A stretch of 64,000 nt of DNA, taken from Prevotella sp. UBA4217 (lineage in GTDB: Bacteria > Bacteroidota > Bacteroidia > Bacteroidales > Bacteroidaceae). The notes under the pieces were generated by a model, which had not been told where the DNA came from, made no database searches, and was given only the letters and a program-made list of their open reading frames with translations. Position numbers and translations under genes: made by a program. Below, piece by piece: positions 41,194-50,701 of the stretch. Positions within the stretch are counted from its first letter, which is position 1; the number at the start of each line of letters is the position of its first letter. The DNA lies in contig DFTH01000003.1 in assembly GCA_002379425.1 (NCBI GenBank), positions 186,627 to 250,626 on the forward strand. Direction: 5' to 3'.

Positions 41194-42392
41194 CCTTATC
41201 AGAGTTTGATGAGATCAGGCCGTATGAGCCGGAGGAGATGCCACAGGCTTTTGATGAACTGATTCATGATCGTCAGTTCTCGCTGATGCTGAAGGGCTTT
41301 GTCCCTTGGCTGCCGAAGGGAATACGTGACGGTATCCTGAGACTCGCCTTCAAGGGCGTAAAGACCCCGCTTGACTTCCAGAAGCGCTTTATGAAACCCA
41401 TCGTGAAGTATATCATCCGCAAGCATACGGATGGCTGCACGTTTGATGATAAGTGCTTGCAGAGTAATCATAACGAACCGCTATCCACTGTCCCCTCTAA
41501 ACTTGACGGGCGCTACACGTTTGTCAGTAACCATCGTGACATCGTGCTCGACTCCGCCTTCCTCGACGTGATGCTCGTTGACCATGGCTATCCCACAACC
41601 GTGGAGATCGGTATCGGCGACAACCTGCTGATCTATCCCTGGATCAAGCGTCTGGTGAGGATGAACAAGGCCTTCACCGTCCGGCGCGGACTCAGTCCCA
41701 AGGAGATGCTGCATTCCAGTCAGGTGATGAGCCGTTACATCCATTTTGCCGTTACGGAGAAGAAGGAGAACATCTGGATAGCCCAGCGTGAGGGAAGGGC
41801 AAAGGACTCCAACGACCGTACACAGGACTCCGTACTGAAGATGCTCGCCATGGGGGCCCCTGATGACCTGAAGAGTCCTGCTGACAGGTTAAGAGAACTG
41901 AACATCGTGCCACTGACTATCAGTTATGAGTATGATCCTTGTGACTACCTGAAGGCTCAGGAAATGCAGGAGAAGCGCGATATCCAGGGATTCAAGAAAA
42001 GTCGTCAGGACGACCTTGACAATATGAAGACAGGTATCTTCGGCTATAAAGGGCGGGTGCATTATCATTGTGCCACTCCCGTGAATCAGTGGATCGACGA
42101 ACTGGCAGGCCTGCCGAAGACGGAGTTCTTCTCTGCCATGGCCCAGCGGATGGACAGGGATATCCATCGCGGCTACCAACTCTTTCCCTGTAACTATATT
42201 GCCCTCGACGACCTGAACGGCAGTTCCGAATATGCCGGCCATTATACCGCTGCCGACAGAGAGCGCTTCGAGGACTATCTCGCAGGTCAACTTGCCAAGA
42301 TTACCATTCCTGGTAAGGATGAGGCCTTTCTTCGGGAGAGTATGCTGAACATGTACGCTAATCCCCTTAGGAATAAACTTGCTGCAGAATGA
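41187..42392 (+). CDS. Acyltransferase, 1-acylglycerol-phosphate acyltransferase-like
   Basis: 401 residues. Contains FVSNHRDIVLDSAFLD (about 110-125), resembling the acyltransferase HX4D site but with five residues between His and Asp unless the first Asp is used, and IAQREGRAKDSNDRTQ (about 193-208) corresponding to the later EGxR block. Such proteins esterify glycerol phosphates or lipids at the membrane. Residues about 92-106 (LQSNHNEPLSTVPSKLD) just before the active site are encoded by a short dispersed repeat also found in radC. The stop overlaps the next start (ATGA at 42389). Confidence 0.8.
   Translation: MNSLSEFDEIRPYEPEEMPQAFDELIHDRQFSLMLKGFVPWLPKGIRDGILRLAFKGVKTPLDFQKRFMKPIVKYIIRKHTDGCTFDDKCLQSNHNEPLSTVPSKLDGRYTFVSNHRDIVLDSAFLDVMLVDHGYPTTVEIGIGDNLLIYPWIKRLVRMNKAFTVRRGLSPKEMLHSSQVMSRYIHFAVTEKKENIWIAQREGRAKDSNDRTQDSVLKMLAMGAPDDLKSPADRLRELNIVPLTISYEYDPCDYLKAQEMQEKRDIQGFKKSRQDDLDNMKTGIFGYKGRVHYHCATPVNQWIDELAGLPKTEFFSAMAQRMDRDIHRGYQLFPCNYIALDDLNGSSEYAGHYTAADRERFEDYLAGQLAKITIPGKDEAFLRESMLNMYANPLRNKLAAE
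41460..41505 (-). repeat. In-frame short repeat inside the acyltransferase gene
   Basis: Read on the minus strand it ends GTTATGATTACT like the copies at 7200, 35817 and 36236. The host protein reads it as NHNEPLSTVPSKL; RadC reads its copy as NHNYPLSTSNSKL. Confidence 0.65.
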
Positions 42393-43105
42393 AGAGAGAA
42401 GTGCTGAGGAGAGTTCCTTCTGTTTTGAAAGTGTGGCTGATAACCTCCGTTTTCCACTTTCCACTTTTCGTTTCCTGTACCCAGGACGCATACGAGAAGG
42501 GAGAAGGGACGTATTCCCTGATGCGGGGCGACTTTGCCGAAGTGCAGGTAAATGGTGACAAGAAGTTGGAGTCTATCATTACAGACGATGGTGATAGGTT
42601 GCCACTGAAAGACCCCAAGACGGCAACGTGGGTCACCACGTCCGACACCACCTATCGCTGTATGCTTTATTATAATAAGGTGGAAGATGAGAGAGGCAGA
42701 CAGGTGGCTGATGTCATCTCTATCGGACAGGTCCCGTGTCCGAGTATCATCCCGCTTCCCGACTTCGAGAAGGAGTTGAAGACAGACCCCGTCAAGTTCG
42801 AGAGCCTCTGGCTCAGTAAGTCGGGGAAATACCTGAACATCAGTCTGCAACTGATGATTGGCTCCACCGACGACACTACGGCAGTCCACCAACTCTCCTT
42901 CGTGGCAGATACATTACTCGTGCATCCTAATAGCCGTTCCACGCTTTATGTGACCCTTCATCATGACCAGAACAATGTTCCCGAATATTACTCCACACAG
43001 AGTTACGTGAGTCTCCTTGTTGACAGTATTCCAGCCGACTCTGTGCGTTTCAGGATCAATACCTATAGTGGCCCGGTCGTGAAGACTCTCTCCCTTCGTA
43101 AATAG
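42389..43105 (+). CDS. NigD-like lipoprotein
   Basis: 238 residues. The signal sequence ends with lipobox FVSC (Cys near 29). The rest is beta-rich with GDFAEVQVNGDKKLESIITDD, YRCMLYYNKVEDERGRQVADV and LPDFEKELKTDPVKFESLWL, as in the Bacteroidales NigD-like family of unknown biochemical role. Part of the hydrophobic signal core (VFHFPLFVSC) is encoded by ccactttccactttt, resembling the short dispersed repeats. It overlaps the acyltransferase by 4 bp. A hairpin terminator follows. Confidence 0.75.
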   Translation: MKREVLRRVPSVLKVWLITSVFHFPLFVSCTQDAYEKGEGTYSLMRGDFAEVQVNGDKKLESIITDDGDRLPLKDPKTATWVTTSDTTYRCMLYYNKVEDERGRQVADVISIGQVPCPSIIPLPDFEKELKTDPVKFESLWLSKSGKYLNISLQLMIGSTDDTTAVHQLSFVADTLLVHPNSRSTLYVTLHHDQNNVPEYYSTQSYVSLLVDSIPADSVRFRINTYSGPVVKTLSLRK

Positions 43106-43141
43106 CACTCCGCCCCAGGCGTTGAGCCCAGGGCAGCCTTT

Positions 43142-43169
43142 ATCAATTTCCCGACTTCGGGAAATTGAT
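43142..43169 (+). terminator. Hairpin after the NigD-like gene
   Basis: ATCAATTTCCCGA (43142-43154) pairs exactly with TCGGGAAATTGAT (43157-43169). No long T-run follows. Confidence 0.6.
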
Positions 43170-43265
43170 CGTCTGTCCTATGGCCCGAATTCTTGCATGC
43201 TTCTTCTGATACTTGCAAGTCTTTGGATTATTTTTACGTAAGCCTGTCTTCTCGGTCCTTCTTAC

Positions 43266-43355
43266 GCAAACCGCCCCGCAGCGTTCGGTCGCTGCGGGGC
43301 GGAGAGTTTTAGATTATTGTAAGTCTTACTTAGCCTTGAAGTGCCAGAAGGATGC
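43266..43355 (-). repeat. Inverted 90-bp duplicate of the third PUL gene's 3' end and terminator
   Basis: On the minus strand this matches 50672-50761 at 88 of 90 positions. It includes codons for ASFWHFKAK and a stop (43355-43326), the intergenic bases and the 13-bp hairpin CCGCCCCGCAGCG/CGCTGCGGGGCGG (43271-43302). No upstream part of the gene is present; element C begins 10 bp away. Confidence 0.9.
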
Positions 43356-43364
43356 ATGTAATTT

Positions 43365-43715
43365 CCTTTCAGGAAGAGGTTAACTATCTGTATATCAGAG
43401 AGTTGTGCTGAAAGGTGTTTTTGAGGGGTGTTTCTTGGATATAACCAAGGCACTATAGCCTGAAGAGGAGCCACTTTACGGACAATAAGTGGCTCCTCGC
43501 TGACGAAAAGAGCCTGGTATCGTTGCTAAAGTGCCTACTATTTCCGCTAAAGTGCCTACTATTTCCGCTTCCAAGGCTCATAAATGGGCTGAAAAAGGAG
43601 TAAGGCACAAACTTTTAGATACGCGCAAGAGGATGATTGGCCGTTTACACCAGTCAAAAAAACGCCCTTCAGCCGAATCGTCTGGAAACCAGTGCGTTAG
43701 GTGCTGGCTGAAAGG
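43365..43715 (-). repeat. Structured repeat element, copy C
   Basis: Same orientation as copy B. Read on the plus strand: hairpin CCTTTCAG/CTGAAAGG (43365-43372 with 43408-43415); an inverted pair of unit cores AGGAGCCACTT/AAGTGGCTCCT (43466-43476 with 43487-43497); direct 21-bp units starting at 43485, 43506, 43527 and 43548; GTATCTAAA in complement (43614-43622); and hairpin CCCTTCAGCC/GGCTGAAAGG (43665-43674 with 43706-43715, one mismatch). The 21-bp units differ in sequence from those of A and B but keep the core. With the preceding duplicate, terminators and the susC leader it fills the 1.1-kb gap between the NigD-like gene and susC. Confidence 0.82.
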
Positions 43716-43979
43716 TAAAGTGAATTCCGTTTTCAAAAGTATCTACATTTTTTTTAACTAAAGAGGCCTACACCTTATTCATATAATAGGAAGTAGCAAG
43801 AATATTTAGTGTAAATTTTACAACAAATACGCGAAACAAGGCGAAAGTGATATTGTAATTTTTACACTTATTCCTTTTTTTTTGCATTTTTCCTCGGTTT
43901 TTATCGTGAAAAACACCTTTTTTGTAAAAAAGTACCAACATTTATCAAAAAAAGATGGTGTTATTTAATTAATTTGTTT

Positions 43980-44190
43980 TAATTTTGCAATCGATTCAGT
44001 ATGTACTAACGTAACTACAACTAACAATACATAACTTAAAATGAAACCAAAACGTATGAACCAGAACAACTCTTCTTAACTATTCGGCATGCAGCCTGAT
44101 AGATGGCTTGCAGGCAGGAGGCCTCGATGTCTCCGTAAACCCTAACTTGTGTTTAATATAAACCAATTAATCTATAGTAAATACTTAAGT
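43980..44190 (+). promoter_or_regulatory. Promoter box and long leader of susC
   Basis: TAATTTTG at 43980-43987 is followed by a leader of about 200 nt before the ATG at 44191. The upstream region 43770-43980 is very A/T-rich. The leader holds a 12-codon frame (44041-44079, starts MKPKRMNQ) and an imperfect stem around 44092-44125. Long structured leaders are common ahead of susC genes and may be targets for regulation. Confidence 0.5.
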
Positions 44191-47100
44191 ATGAATTGCA
44201 AAATTAAAAAGACAGCGCTGCTGATGAGTGCCATGGCTCTCCTGGGTCTGGGGTACTCGTCAAACGCCTATGCCGCTGGCGACGTGCAGAACGTTCAGCA
44301 GGCAACGAAGAAGATTACAGGTACTGTAGTCGATGCTATGGGTCCCGTCATCGGAGCCAGCGTAGTGGAAAAAGGGAACACTGGCAACGGTGTGGTTACT
44401 GACTTTGACGGTAACTTCTCCATTAATGTCAAGCCAGGTGCGACGATCGTCGTGTCGTTCATCGGCTTCAAAACTCAGGAAATTGCCGTCGGCAACCAGG
44501 ACCATCTCAACATCACCATGCAGGACGACAATGCCGTGCTTGACGAGGTTGTCGTGGTAGGTTACGGTGTCCAGAAGAAGAAACTGGTCACTGGTGCTAC
44601 CGTTGAGGTAAAGGGTGAGGACATCACCAAGTTGAACACCACTCAGGTGCTTGGTGCCCTGCAGAGCCAGAGCCCTGGTGTGACGATTCAGGCCGTGTCT
44701 GGTCAGCCTGGTGATGGCTTTAAGGTGGCCATCCGCGGTGCCGGTACAAATGGTAACACTACGCCTCTTTACGTTATCGACGGTGTGGCTGGTGGTGACA
44801 TCAACAACCTGAACCCTGCCGACATTGAGCGTATCGACGTACTGAAGGACGCTGCATCCTGCGCCATCTACGGTTCTGCTGCTGCCAACGGTGTAATCCT
44901 CGTGACCACCAAGCAGGGTAAGGCTGGAAAGATTCAGGTGTCCTACGATGGTAACATCGGTTGGTCAAATATCTATCGTCTGCCTCAGATGCTGAATGCC
45001 AAGCAGTATATGGATGTAATGGATCTCGTACGCATCAACTCTGGCGACGAACCACGCGACTGGAGTAAATATATTGACGCAGACCTGTTGGCCCAATATC
45101 AGAATGGCAACAACCCCGGTACTGACTGGGTTGATCAGATCCGCAACAAGAATGCCGTGACAACCAGTCATGCCCTGAACGTTGCTGGAGGTTCTGATTT
45201 TTCTAAATTCTCTACGGGTGTAGGTTATCAGTATCAGGACGGTGTGTTCGGAAATCCTGTCAAGTCAGACTTCCGTCGTTTCACCTTCCGTCTGAATTCT
45301 GAGCATGTCATCTATCGCAACGACAAGGGTATGGATGTCGTGAAGATTGGTGAGAATGTCTATTATCAGCATAAGCAGACTCAGGGTATCCAGATCGGCA
45401 ACCAGTATTCGAATACCCTCTCGAATATGCTGCGTGCCAATCCTCTGATTCCTGTGAAGGATGCCAATGGAGAATACACCATGTACGACTATCTGAAGAA
45501 TTCTGGTACCAACGGTTGGTTCGACTACAACCAGTTCTCAAGCAACCCAATCGCTGTGATGATCAATTCTCAGGATGGTAACAACAAGAGCCGCAGTTTC
45601 AATATCAATGCTGTGGGTTACATTGAAATCCAGCCCATCAAGGGCCTGACCTATCGTGGACAGATCAACTACAACCAGAGCAGTTGGAGTTGGCGTTGCT
45701 ATCTCCCTATCTTCCACGTTCATGACCAGAATGGTGGCTTCCGTAATATCGACTCTGCTACTAACCAGGTTGGTCTGGGCTGGGGCTGGAGCACGACAAA
45801 CACCCTGAACTATAAGTTCAACCTTGCACAGAAGCATAACTTCGACGTGCTCATTGGTACTGAGTACGGCATGTCCAAACCCGACTACGGTTTCTCTTTG
45901 AAAGCCGAGGCAACAAACTCTATCTTCGGTGATCTGAACCATGCTTATATGGACTTCATGAAGGATGTCAATGCCAAAGCCACAGTCGAAGGCTCGCCCT
46001 ACGGCGACTCTCGCGGTATGTCATACTTCGGACGTCTGAACTATGACTTCAATGAGACCTACATGTTCTCGGCCATTATCCGCGCAGACGGTAGTTCTGT
46101 GTTTGCTCCCGGCCACCGCTGGGGTTACTTCCCCTCATTCTCAGCAGGTTGGGTGGTCAGCAACGAAAAGTTCATGCAGAGCACATCTTCCTGGCTCGAC
46201 TTCCTGAAGATCCGTGCCGGCTGGGGACAGAACGGTAACAAGAACGTCGCTGATTCCTTCGCTTACCAGGCAACCTTCCAGTATGGCCCCTATGGTAACT
46301 ATTCGTTCGGCTATGACAAGAATACCTACACTAGTGGTGCTTATCCCGCACGCCTTGCCAACGACGAACTGACCTGGGAGACATCCGAGCAGTTAGACCT
46401 CGGTCTCGATGCCCGCTTCCTCGGTGGCCGACTCGGTCTTACCTTCGACTGGTACCAAAAGACCACGAAGGACCTGTTAGTGTCTGTGCCCGTCGCTCCG
46501 ACGACAGGTTTCTCTGAGCAATTGAAGAATGCAGGAACCGTGCGTAACAGCGGTATTGAGGTAGCCTTGAACTGGCGCGACCAGATTGGCAAGGACTTCA
46601 CATACGGTATTAACTACAACATCGCCTATAATAAGAATAAGGTGACAAAGGTGAACAGTGACCGTAAGTATAACGAAGGCGGTAGCGACAACCTCTCTCA
46701 GGGTACAGGCTACATCGCCCGTTTCGAGGAAGGCTTCCCTATCGGTTACTTCTATGGCTATCGTACACTGGGTGTCATCCAGAACGAGGCTGACCTGCAG
46801 AATTATATCAATGCCAACTGTGGTGGTAACGCCGCTAATTCACTCCAGGGCGAAGGCCTGAAGGTAGGCGACCTGATGTTTGCTGATAACAATGGCGACG
46901 GTGTCATCAACGCCGACGACAAGACCAACCTCGGTGATCCTCATCCTGACGTGACCATGGGTCTCTCTCTGAACGCTGCCTATAAGGGCTTCGATATCAG
47001 CGTGACAGGCTTTGCCGCTCTCGGCCAGCAGGTGGCTCGCAGTTATCGTAAGTTCGCCGACGGTGAAATGGAGAACTACACCACTGAGGTGTTCGACTAC

Positions 47101-47442
47101 TGGACTGGTCCTGGCACCAGCGACAAGTATCCCCGTCTGGCTAAGATGAGTGAGGGTGTGAACTGGATGGCTATCTCTGATATCTATATCGAGGATGCCG
47201 GCTACTTCCGTCTGCAGAACCTGACCGTTGGTTTCGACTTCAAGAGCATCTGGAAGAGCAGTCCTTTCCAGCAACTTCGTCTCTATTTCGCTGCCCAGAA
47301 TCTCTTCACCATTACCAAATACAAGGGTATGGATCCTGAAAATGGTAAGTCAATCTCCGATGAAAAGTGGGTTACGGGTGTTGACGTAGGTAACTATCCG
47401 CAGCCACGTACTTACATGGTAGGTGTAAATGTTAAATTCTAA
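44191..47442 (+). CDS. susC: SusC/RagA-family TonB-dependent outer-membrane transporter
   Basis: 1083 residues. Signal peptide (KKTALLMSAMALLGLGYSSN, ending AYAA), a carboxypeptidase-regulatory-like domain with VVDAMGPVIGASVVEKG and DFDGNFSINV (about 45-85), the SusC signature LDEVVVVGYGVQKKK, a plug domain (RGAGTNGNTTPLYVIDG, then DAASCAIYGSAAANGVILV), and a long beta-barrel ending PQPRTYMVGVNVKF. Imports oligosaccharides with energy from TonB/ExbBD, capped by the SusD partner encoded next. The start was set at ATG 44191, giving a normal n-region. The glycan is not known; no glycosidase, regulator or sensor of this locus is adjacent except the GH2-like gene 4.6 kb downstream of susC. Confidence 0.95.
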   Translation: MNCKIKKTALLMSAMALLGLGYSSNAYAAGDVQNVQQATKKITGTVVDAMGPVIGASVVEKGNTGNGVVTDFDGNFSINVKPGATIVVSFIGFKTQEIAVGNQDHLNITMQDDNAVLDEVVVVGYGVQKKKLVTGATVEVKGEDITKLNTTQVLGALQSQSPGVTIQAVSGQPGDGFKVAIRGAGTNGNTTPLYVIDGVAGGDINNLNPADIERIDVLKDAASCAIYGSAAANGVILVTTKQGKAGKIQVSYDGNIGWSNIYRLPQMLNAKQYMDVMDLVRINSGDEPRDWSKYIDADLLAQYQNGNNPGTDWVDQIRNKNAVTTSHALNVAGGSDFSKFSTGVGYQYQDGVFGNPVKSDFRRFTFRLNSEHVIYRNDKGMDVVKIGENVYYQHKQTQGIQIGNQYSNTLSNMLRANPLIPVKDANGEYTMYDYLKNSGTNGWFDYNQFSSNPIAVMINSQDGNNKSRSFNINAVGYIEIQPIKGLTYRGQINYNQSSWSWRCYLPIFHVHDQNGGFRNIDSATNQVGLGWGWSTTNTLNYKFNLAQKHNFDVLIGTEYGMSKPDYGFSLKAEATNSIFGDLNHAYMDFMKDVNAKATVEGSPYGDSRGMSYFGRLNYDFNETYMFSAIIRADGSSVFAPGHRWGYFPSFSAGWVVSNEKFMQSTSSWLDFLKIRAGWGQNGNKNVADSFAYQATFQYGPYGNYSFGYDKNTYTSGAYPARLANDELTWETSEQLDLGLDARFLGGRLGLTFDWYQKTTKDLLVSVPVAPTTGFSEQLKNAGTVRNSGIEVALNWRDQIGKDFTYGINYNIAYNKNKVTKVNSDRKYNEGGSDNLSQGTGYIARFEEGFPIGYFYGYRTLGVIQNEADLQNYINANCGGNAANSLQGEGLKVGDLMFADNNGDGVINADDKTNLGDPHPDVTMGLSLNAAYKGFDISVTGFAALGQQVARSYRKFADGEMENYTTEVFDYWTGPGTSDKYPRLAKMSEGVNWMAISDIYIEDAGYFRLQNLTVGFDFKSIWKSSPFQQLRLYFAAQNLFTITKYKGMDPENGKSISDEKWVTGVDVGNYPQPRTYMVGVNVKF

Positions 47443-47458
47443 AATCAGACTACGCTAT

Positions 47459-49213
47459 ATGAAAAAGATATTTTTATTAACAGCAGCCATTGCTACACTT
47501 GGCCTTGCTTCGTGTGACATTGACAATGTGGAAAACATCAGCGGTCTGTCAACCGAGAACTTCCCTGTCATGGAGGAAGACGGTGTTGCCGTACTCGCCG
47601 GTGTCTATGAGAACCTGAATGCAACCCACGCTAATCCTCAATGCTCATATCTGTATATGGCATGTCTGGCCAGTGATGACCAGTTTGGTGGTGGCGGTAC
47701 TAACGATAAACTGATGCAGGCACTCGACCTGATGTGTAACTATGGTAACGACATGACCAACGTGTTCTGGGGACAGCGCTACGAGGGTATCAACCGTGCC
47801 AACACGCTGATTCAGGCACTCCCCAGCACTGCCATGTCAGACGAACTGAAGAATCAGTTCATGGGAGAGGCCCTGTTCCTCCGCGCCTATTATTACTATG
47901 AACTGGCCTCTATGTATGGTAACGTACCTCTGCTGACAGTCCCGAGTGGTGAACTGGTCACTCAGGGCGATGTGAAGGTGCTTTGGGGACAGATATTGCA
48001 GGATCTCCGTGATGCTGTCAAGATGATGCCCGACGTACGCAAGAGCGACGGTCACGTGGACAAATATACGGCAGAGGCTCTGCTGGGTCGCGTATGGCTG
48101 TTCTATACTGGTTTCTATGGAAATGGTACTTCCACTGCAGAACTATCTAACACAACTTACAATCCTCTCACTTCTGTTGAACTTCCTGACGGATCGACAA
48201 TGACCAAGCAGGATGTCATCACCGCTATTGATGACTGTGTGAACAACTCTGGCTACTCATTGGTTCCCGACTTCCGTAACCTCTGGGCCTATACCAACCG
48301 TTGCACCGTGGAGGATAATCCCTACACCGCAGGTAAGGGCTTGCAGTGGGTTGAGGATGACAATGGCGTGAACCCCGAGTCCATGTTTGCCATCAAGTTC
48401 AACAAACTAGCCTCATGGAGTACCACTATTGGATACAGTAACGGTATCGCCCTGCACTTCGGCGTTCGTGACGCTACTTATGAGAACCACTTCCCGTTTG
48501 GCCAGGGTTGGGGCGCAGGTCCTGTAAGTCCGAATCTCGTCAACGACTGGAAGGCTGCTGAGCCTAATGACATGCGCCGCGATGCAACCATTCAGGACTG
48601 GACAGATAAATCTTCCTATTCTGGCACTTACAAGTATGGCGGTGGTGATGACTTCGTTCAGGAAACAGACTTCTACGGCAAGAAATGGTCGCCAATCCTT
48701 ACCAAGCAGAATGGCAACATGTGGCTATTTGAGAACGCGATGTATGGTGAGACTGGTGGTCTGTCGGGTGGCTATGGAAACAACTTCCAACTTGACAACA
48801 TTCACGACCTCGTGCTCATCCGCTTTGCAGAAGTGCTGTTGATGCAGAGTGAGTTGAAGGAAGATGTGGAGGGTATCAATAAGGTTCGCGCAAGAGCAGG
48901 TCTTGATCCTATCTCTTCTTACTCTCTGACAGCCCTGCAGAACGAGCGCCGCTGGGAACTGGCTTGTGAAGGTATTCGCTGGAATGATATCCGCCGCTGG
49001 CACATCGCCTCTGTCGCTTTGGCAAAGCAGGAGAATCAACCCGTTTACTATTGCGGACGTGCTGAGACGAACACCGCGCATAACGGAGGTTATGCTGCAC
49101 GCTACACGGCTACGGCTGGATTCCAGAAGATGCCTGAAAGCCAGGTGTCACTTGGCAGTGTTAAGCAGAATGACGGCTGGGGTGATGCATCTGGCGAATA
49201 CACTGGCTGGTAA
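47459..49213 (+). CDS. susD: SusD/RagB-family nutrient-binding lipoprotein
   Basis: 584 residues. Lipoprotein signal MKKIFLLTAAIATLGLASC, then the all-helical SusD fold with FMGEALFLRAYYYYELASMYGNVPLLT (TPR-like part, about 137-163) and the conserved C-terminal ERRWELACEGIRWNDIRRW (about 494-512). It covers the SusC barrel on the cell surface and binds the glycan. It starts 16 bp after the susC stop, the standard arrangement. Confidence 0.95.
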   Translation: MKKIFLLTAAIATLGLASCDIDNVENISGLSTENFPVMEEDGVAVLAGVYENLNATHANPQCSYLYMACLASDDQFGGGGTNDKLMQALDLMCNYGNDMTNVFWGQRYEGINRANTLIQALPSTAMSDELKNQFMGEALFLRAYYYYELASMYGNVPLLTVPSGELVTQGDVKVLWGQILQDLRDAVKMMPDVRKSDGHVDKYTAEALLGRVWLFYTGFYGNGTSTAELSNTTYNPLTSVELPDGSTMTKQDVITAIDDCVNNSGYSLVPDFRNLWAYTNRCTVEDNPYTAGKGLQWVEDDNGVNPESMFAIKFNKLASWSTTIGYSNGIALHFGVRDATYENHFPFGQGWGAGPVSPNLVNDWKAAEPNDMRRDATIQDWTDKSSYSGTYKYGGGDDFVQETDFYGKKWSPILTKQNGNMWLFENAMYGETGGLSGGYGNNFQLDNIHDLVLIRFAEVLLMQSELKEDVEGINKVRARAGLDPISSYSLTALQNERRWELACEGIRWNDIRRWHIASVALAKQENQPVYYCGRAETNTAHNGGYAARYTATAGFQKMPESQVSLGSVKQNDGWGDASGEYTGW

Positions 49214-49249
49214 TTAGAATGTTGAATTAATAATAACAGAAAAGAGTAT

Positions 49250-50701
49250 ATGAAAAAGATATTATTAGGCATCTGCGCAATTGGACTGCTTGCATCCTGC
49301 GATCCCTCAAAGGATTCTGTCAGCACTCCAGACGCTATTGCAGAATCACAACTGGCTGCTGGGTTCAAATACACACAGTTGGCTATGAATGAGGACGGCT
49401 CATACGTGGAGTCTGCTACTGGAAACTACTTCACGTTTACAAGTCCTCGAGTTGTTACCATCTATCGTCTGAACGCATCGGGTGGTGAGGTAATCCTTTC
49501 CAAAGGATCATCTTCAGGTATGTTTACACTGAAGCCCACTCGCGGTTCCGATCCTAACCAGACATTCTATGTCCGTTCACGTGAGTTCAACGGTCAAGAT
49601 GTGACTATCTCAAACAATGTTACCGTGGAAGTTCCTGGCGAACTGTCCTTGGAAATGAAAATCGCTTGTAGCGACGGTGGTTCCAAAGTCTGGAAATGGG
49701 ACGGCACCGTGTTTGAAGATGGTGCAGTATGGGGTAACATCGGTTATACACCTGGCGAAGACTGGACGAGCGGTAAATGGTGGGGATGTCCTCCCGAAGA
49801 CCTGACTGGCCAACTCCAGCACTCCAATACGGGGGTGGCCACTGGTGAGGAAAGTTCCAATGCCTATATGGTCTTCTCTGAGGAAGGAACCATCACGACA
49901 TTCGATGGTGCTGGCAATCAGATTCGCAAGGGTGCCTTCGAAATCAAGGATTATGACAATGGCAACAAGATTTCTGTCAATGATGTACCTTGGAAACTCG
50001 GTACCTTGCACACTGATGCTGCAACCATCCTCTTCCCCTTCAAGATTAATGGCGGTGGTACTACTCCTACAGACTTTGATATTGTGAAGTTGACTGCTGA
50101 CAAACTGCAGTTGGTCTATGCTGATGCAGGTACAGGTAGTTGGAGTGAGGCTACTTATTGGTGCTTCGCCAGCAATTCTGACGCTGCAGGTCTGATGGCA
50201 GGATATGACGAGGCTGGTAAGTCATGGACTTGGGATACATCTGTCACAGGTGCTGTCTGGGGTAACATGGGTTATATGCCTGGTGATGGTGCCTCTGTTG
50301 GTAAGGAAGGTAATGGTCAGTGGTGGGGTGTCACTACTTCTGATGAGTTCAATGGTCAGTTGCAGCATACCGACACTGGTACGAACATCGGTGATGGAGA
50401 CCTGGACGCTTACATGACTCTGGCAGAAGGACAAGTTACTTCCTATGCTGCTGATGGTACAAAGATCCGCGGCGGTGCCTTCTCCGTTGACACTTCTGTG
50501 GCAAGCGACTGGAAGGTTGCTGACCTGAAGACTGATCCAGGTTCTATCCTGTGGCCGTTCGAGATCAACTCTGGCGGTAACAAGCCGTCAACCTTTGAGG
50601 TTGTCTATCTGACAGGTGACAAGATGACACTTGTTTATCCTGACGGAGGTTCTCAGGGCGCATGGGGTGAAGCATCCTTCTGGCACTTCAAGGCTAAGTA
50701 A
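49250..50701 (+). CDS. Two-domain surface glycan-binding-like lipoprotein (SusE/SusF position)
   Basis: 483 residues. Lipoprotein signal MKKILLGICAIGLLASC. An N-terminal immunoglobulin-like region (to about 135) is followed by two tandem homologous domains of about 155 residues: the first with AVWGNIGYTPGEDW, WWGCPPEDLTGQLQHSNTG and ILFPFKINGGG, the second with AVWGNMGYMPGDG, WWGVTTSDEFNGQLQHTDTG and ILWPFEINSGG; each ends in ATYWCF or ASFWHF. The position right after susD and the aromatic-rich repeats suggest surface glycan binding, as for SusE/SusF. The family of the repeat is not one I can name. The last 10 codons are duplicated in inverted form 7.3 kb upstream. Confidence 0.8.
   Translation: MKKILLGICAIGLLASCDPSKDSVSTPDAIAESQLAAGFKYTQLAMNEDGSYVESATGNYFTFTSPRVVTIYRLNASGGEVILSKGSSSGMFTLKPTRGSDPNQTFYVRSREFNGQDVTISNNVTVEVPGELSLEMKIACSDGGSKVWKWDGTVFEDGAVWGNIGYTPGEDWTSGKWWGCPPEDLTGQLQHSNTGVATGEESSNAYMVFSEEGTITTFDGAGNQIRKGAFEIKDYDNGNKISVNDVPWKLGTLHTDAATILFPFKINGGGTTPTDFDIVKLTADKLQLVYADAGTGSWSEATYWCFASNSDAAGLMAGYDEAGKSWTWDTSVTGAVWGNMGYMPGDGASVGKEGNGQWWGVTTSDEFNGQLQHTDTGTNIGDGDLDAYMTLAEGQVTSYAADGTKIRGGAFSVDTSVASDWKVADLKTDPGSILWPFEINSGGNKPSTFEVVYLTGDKMTLVYPDGGSQGAWGEASFWHFKAK

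Noticed and set aside
43266..43355. Independent small gene on the minus strand
   Set aside because: Only the last 10 codons of the PUL lipoprotein are present, with no start or upstream part.
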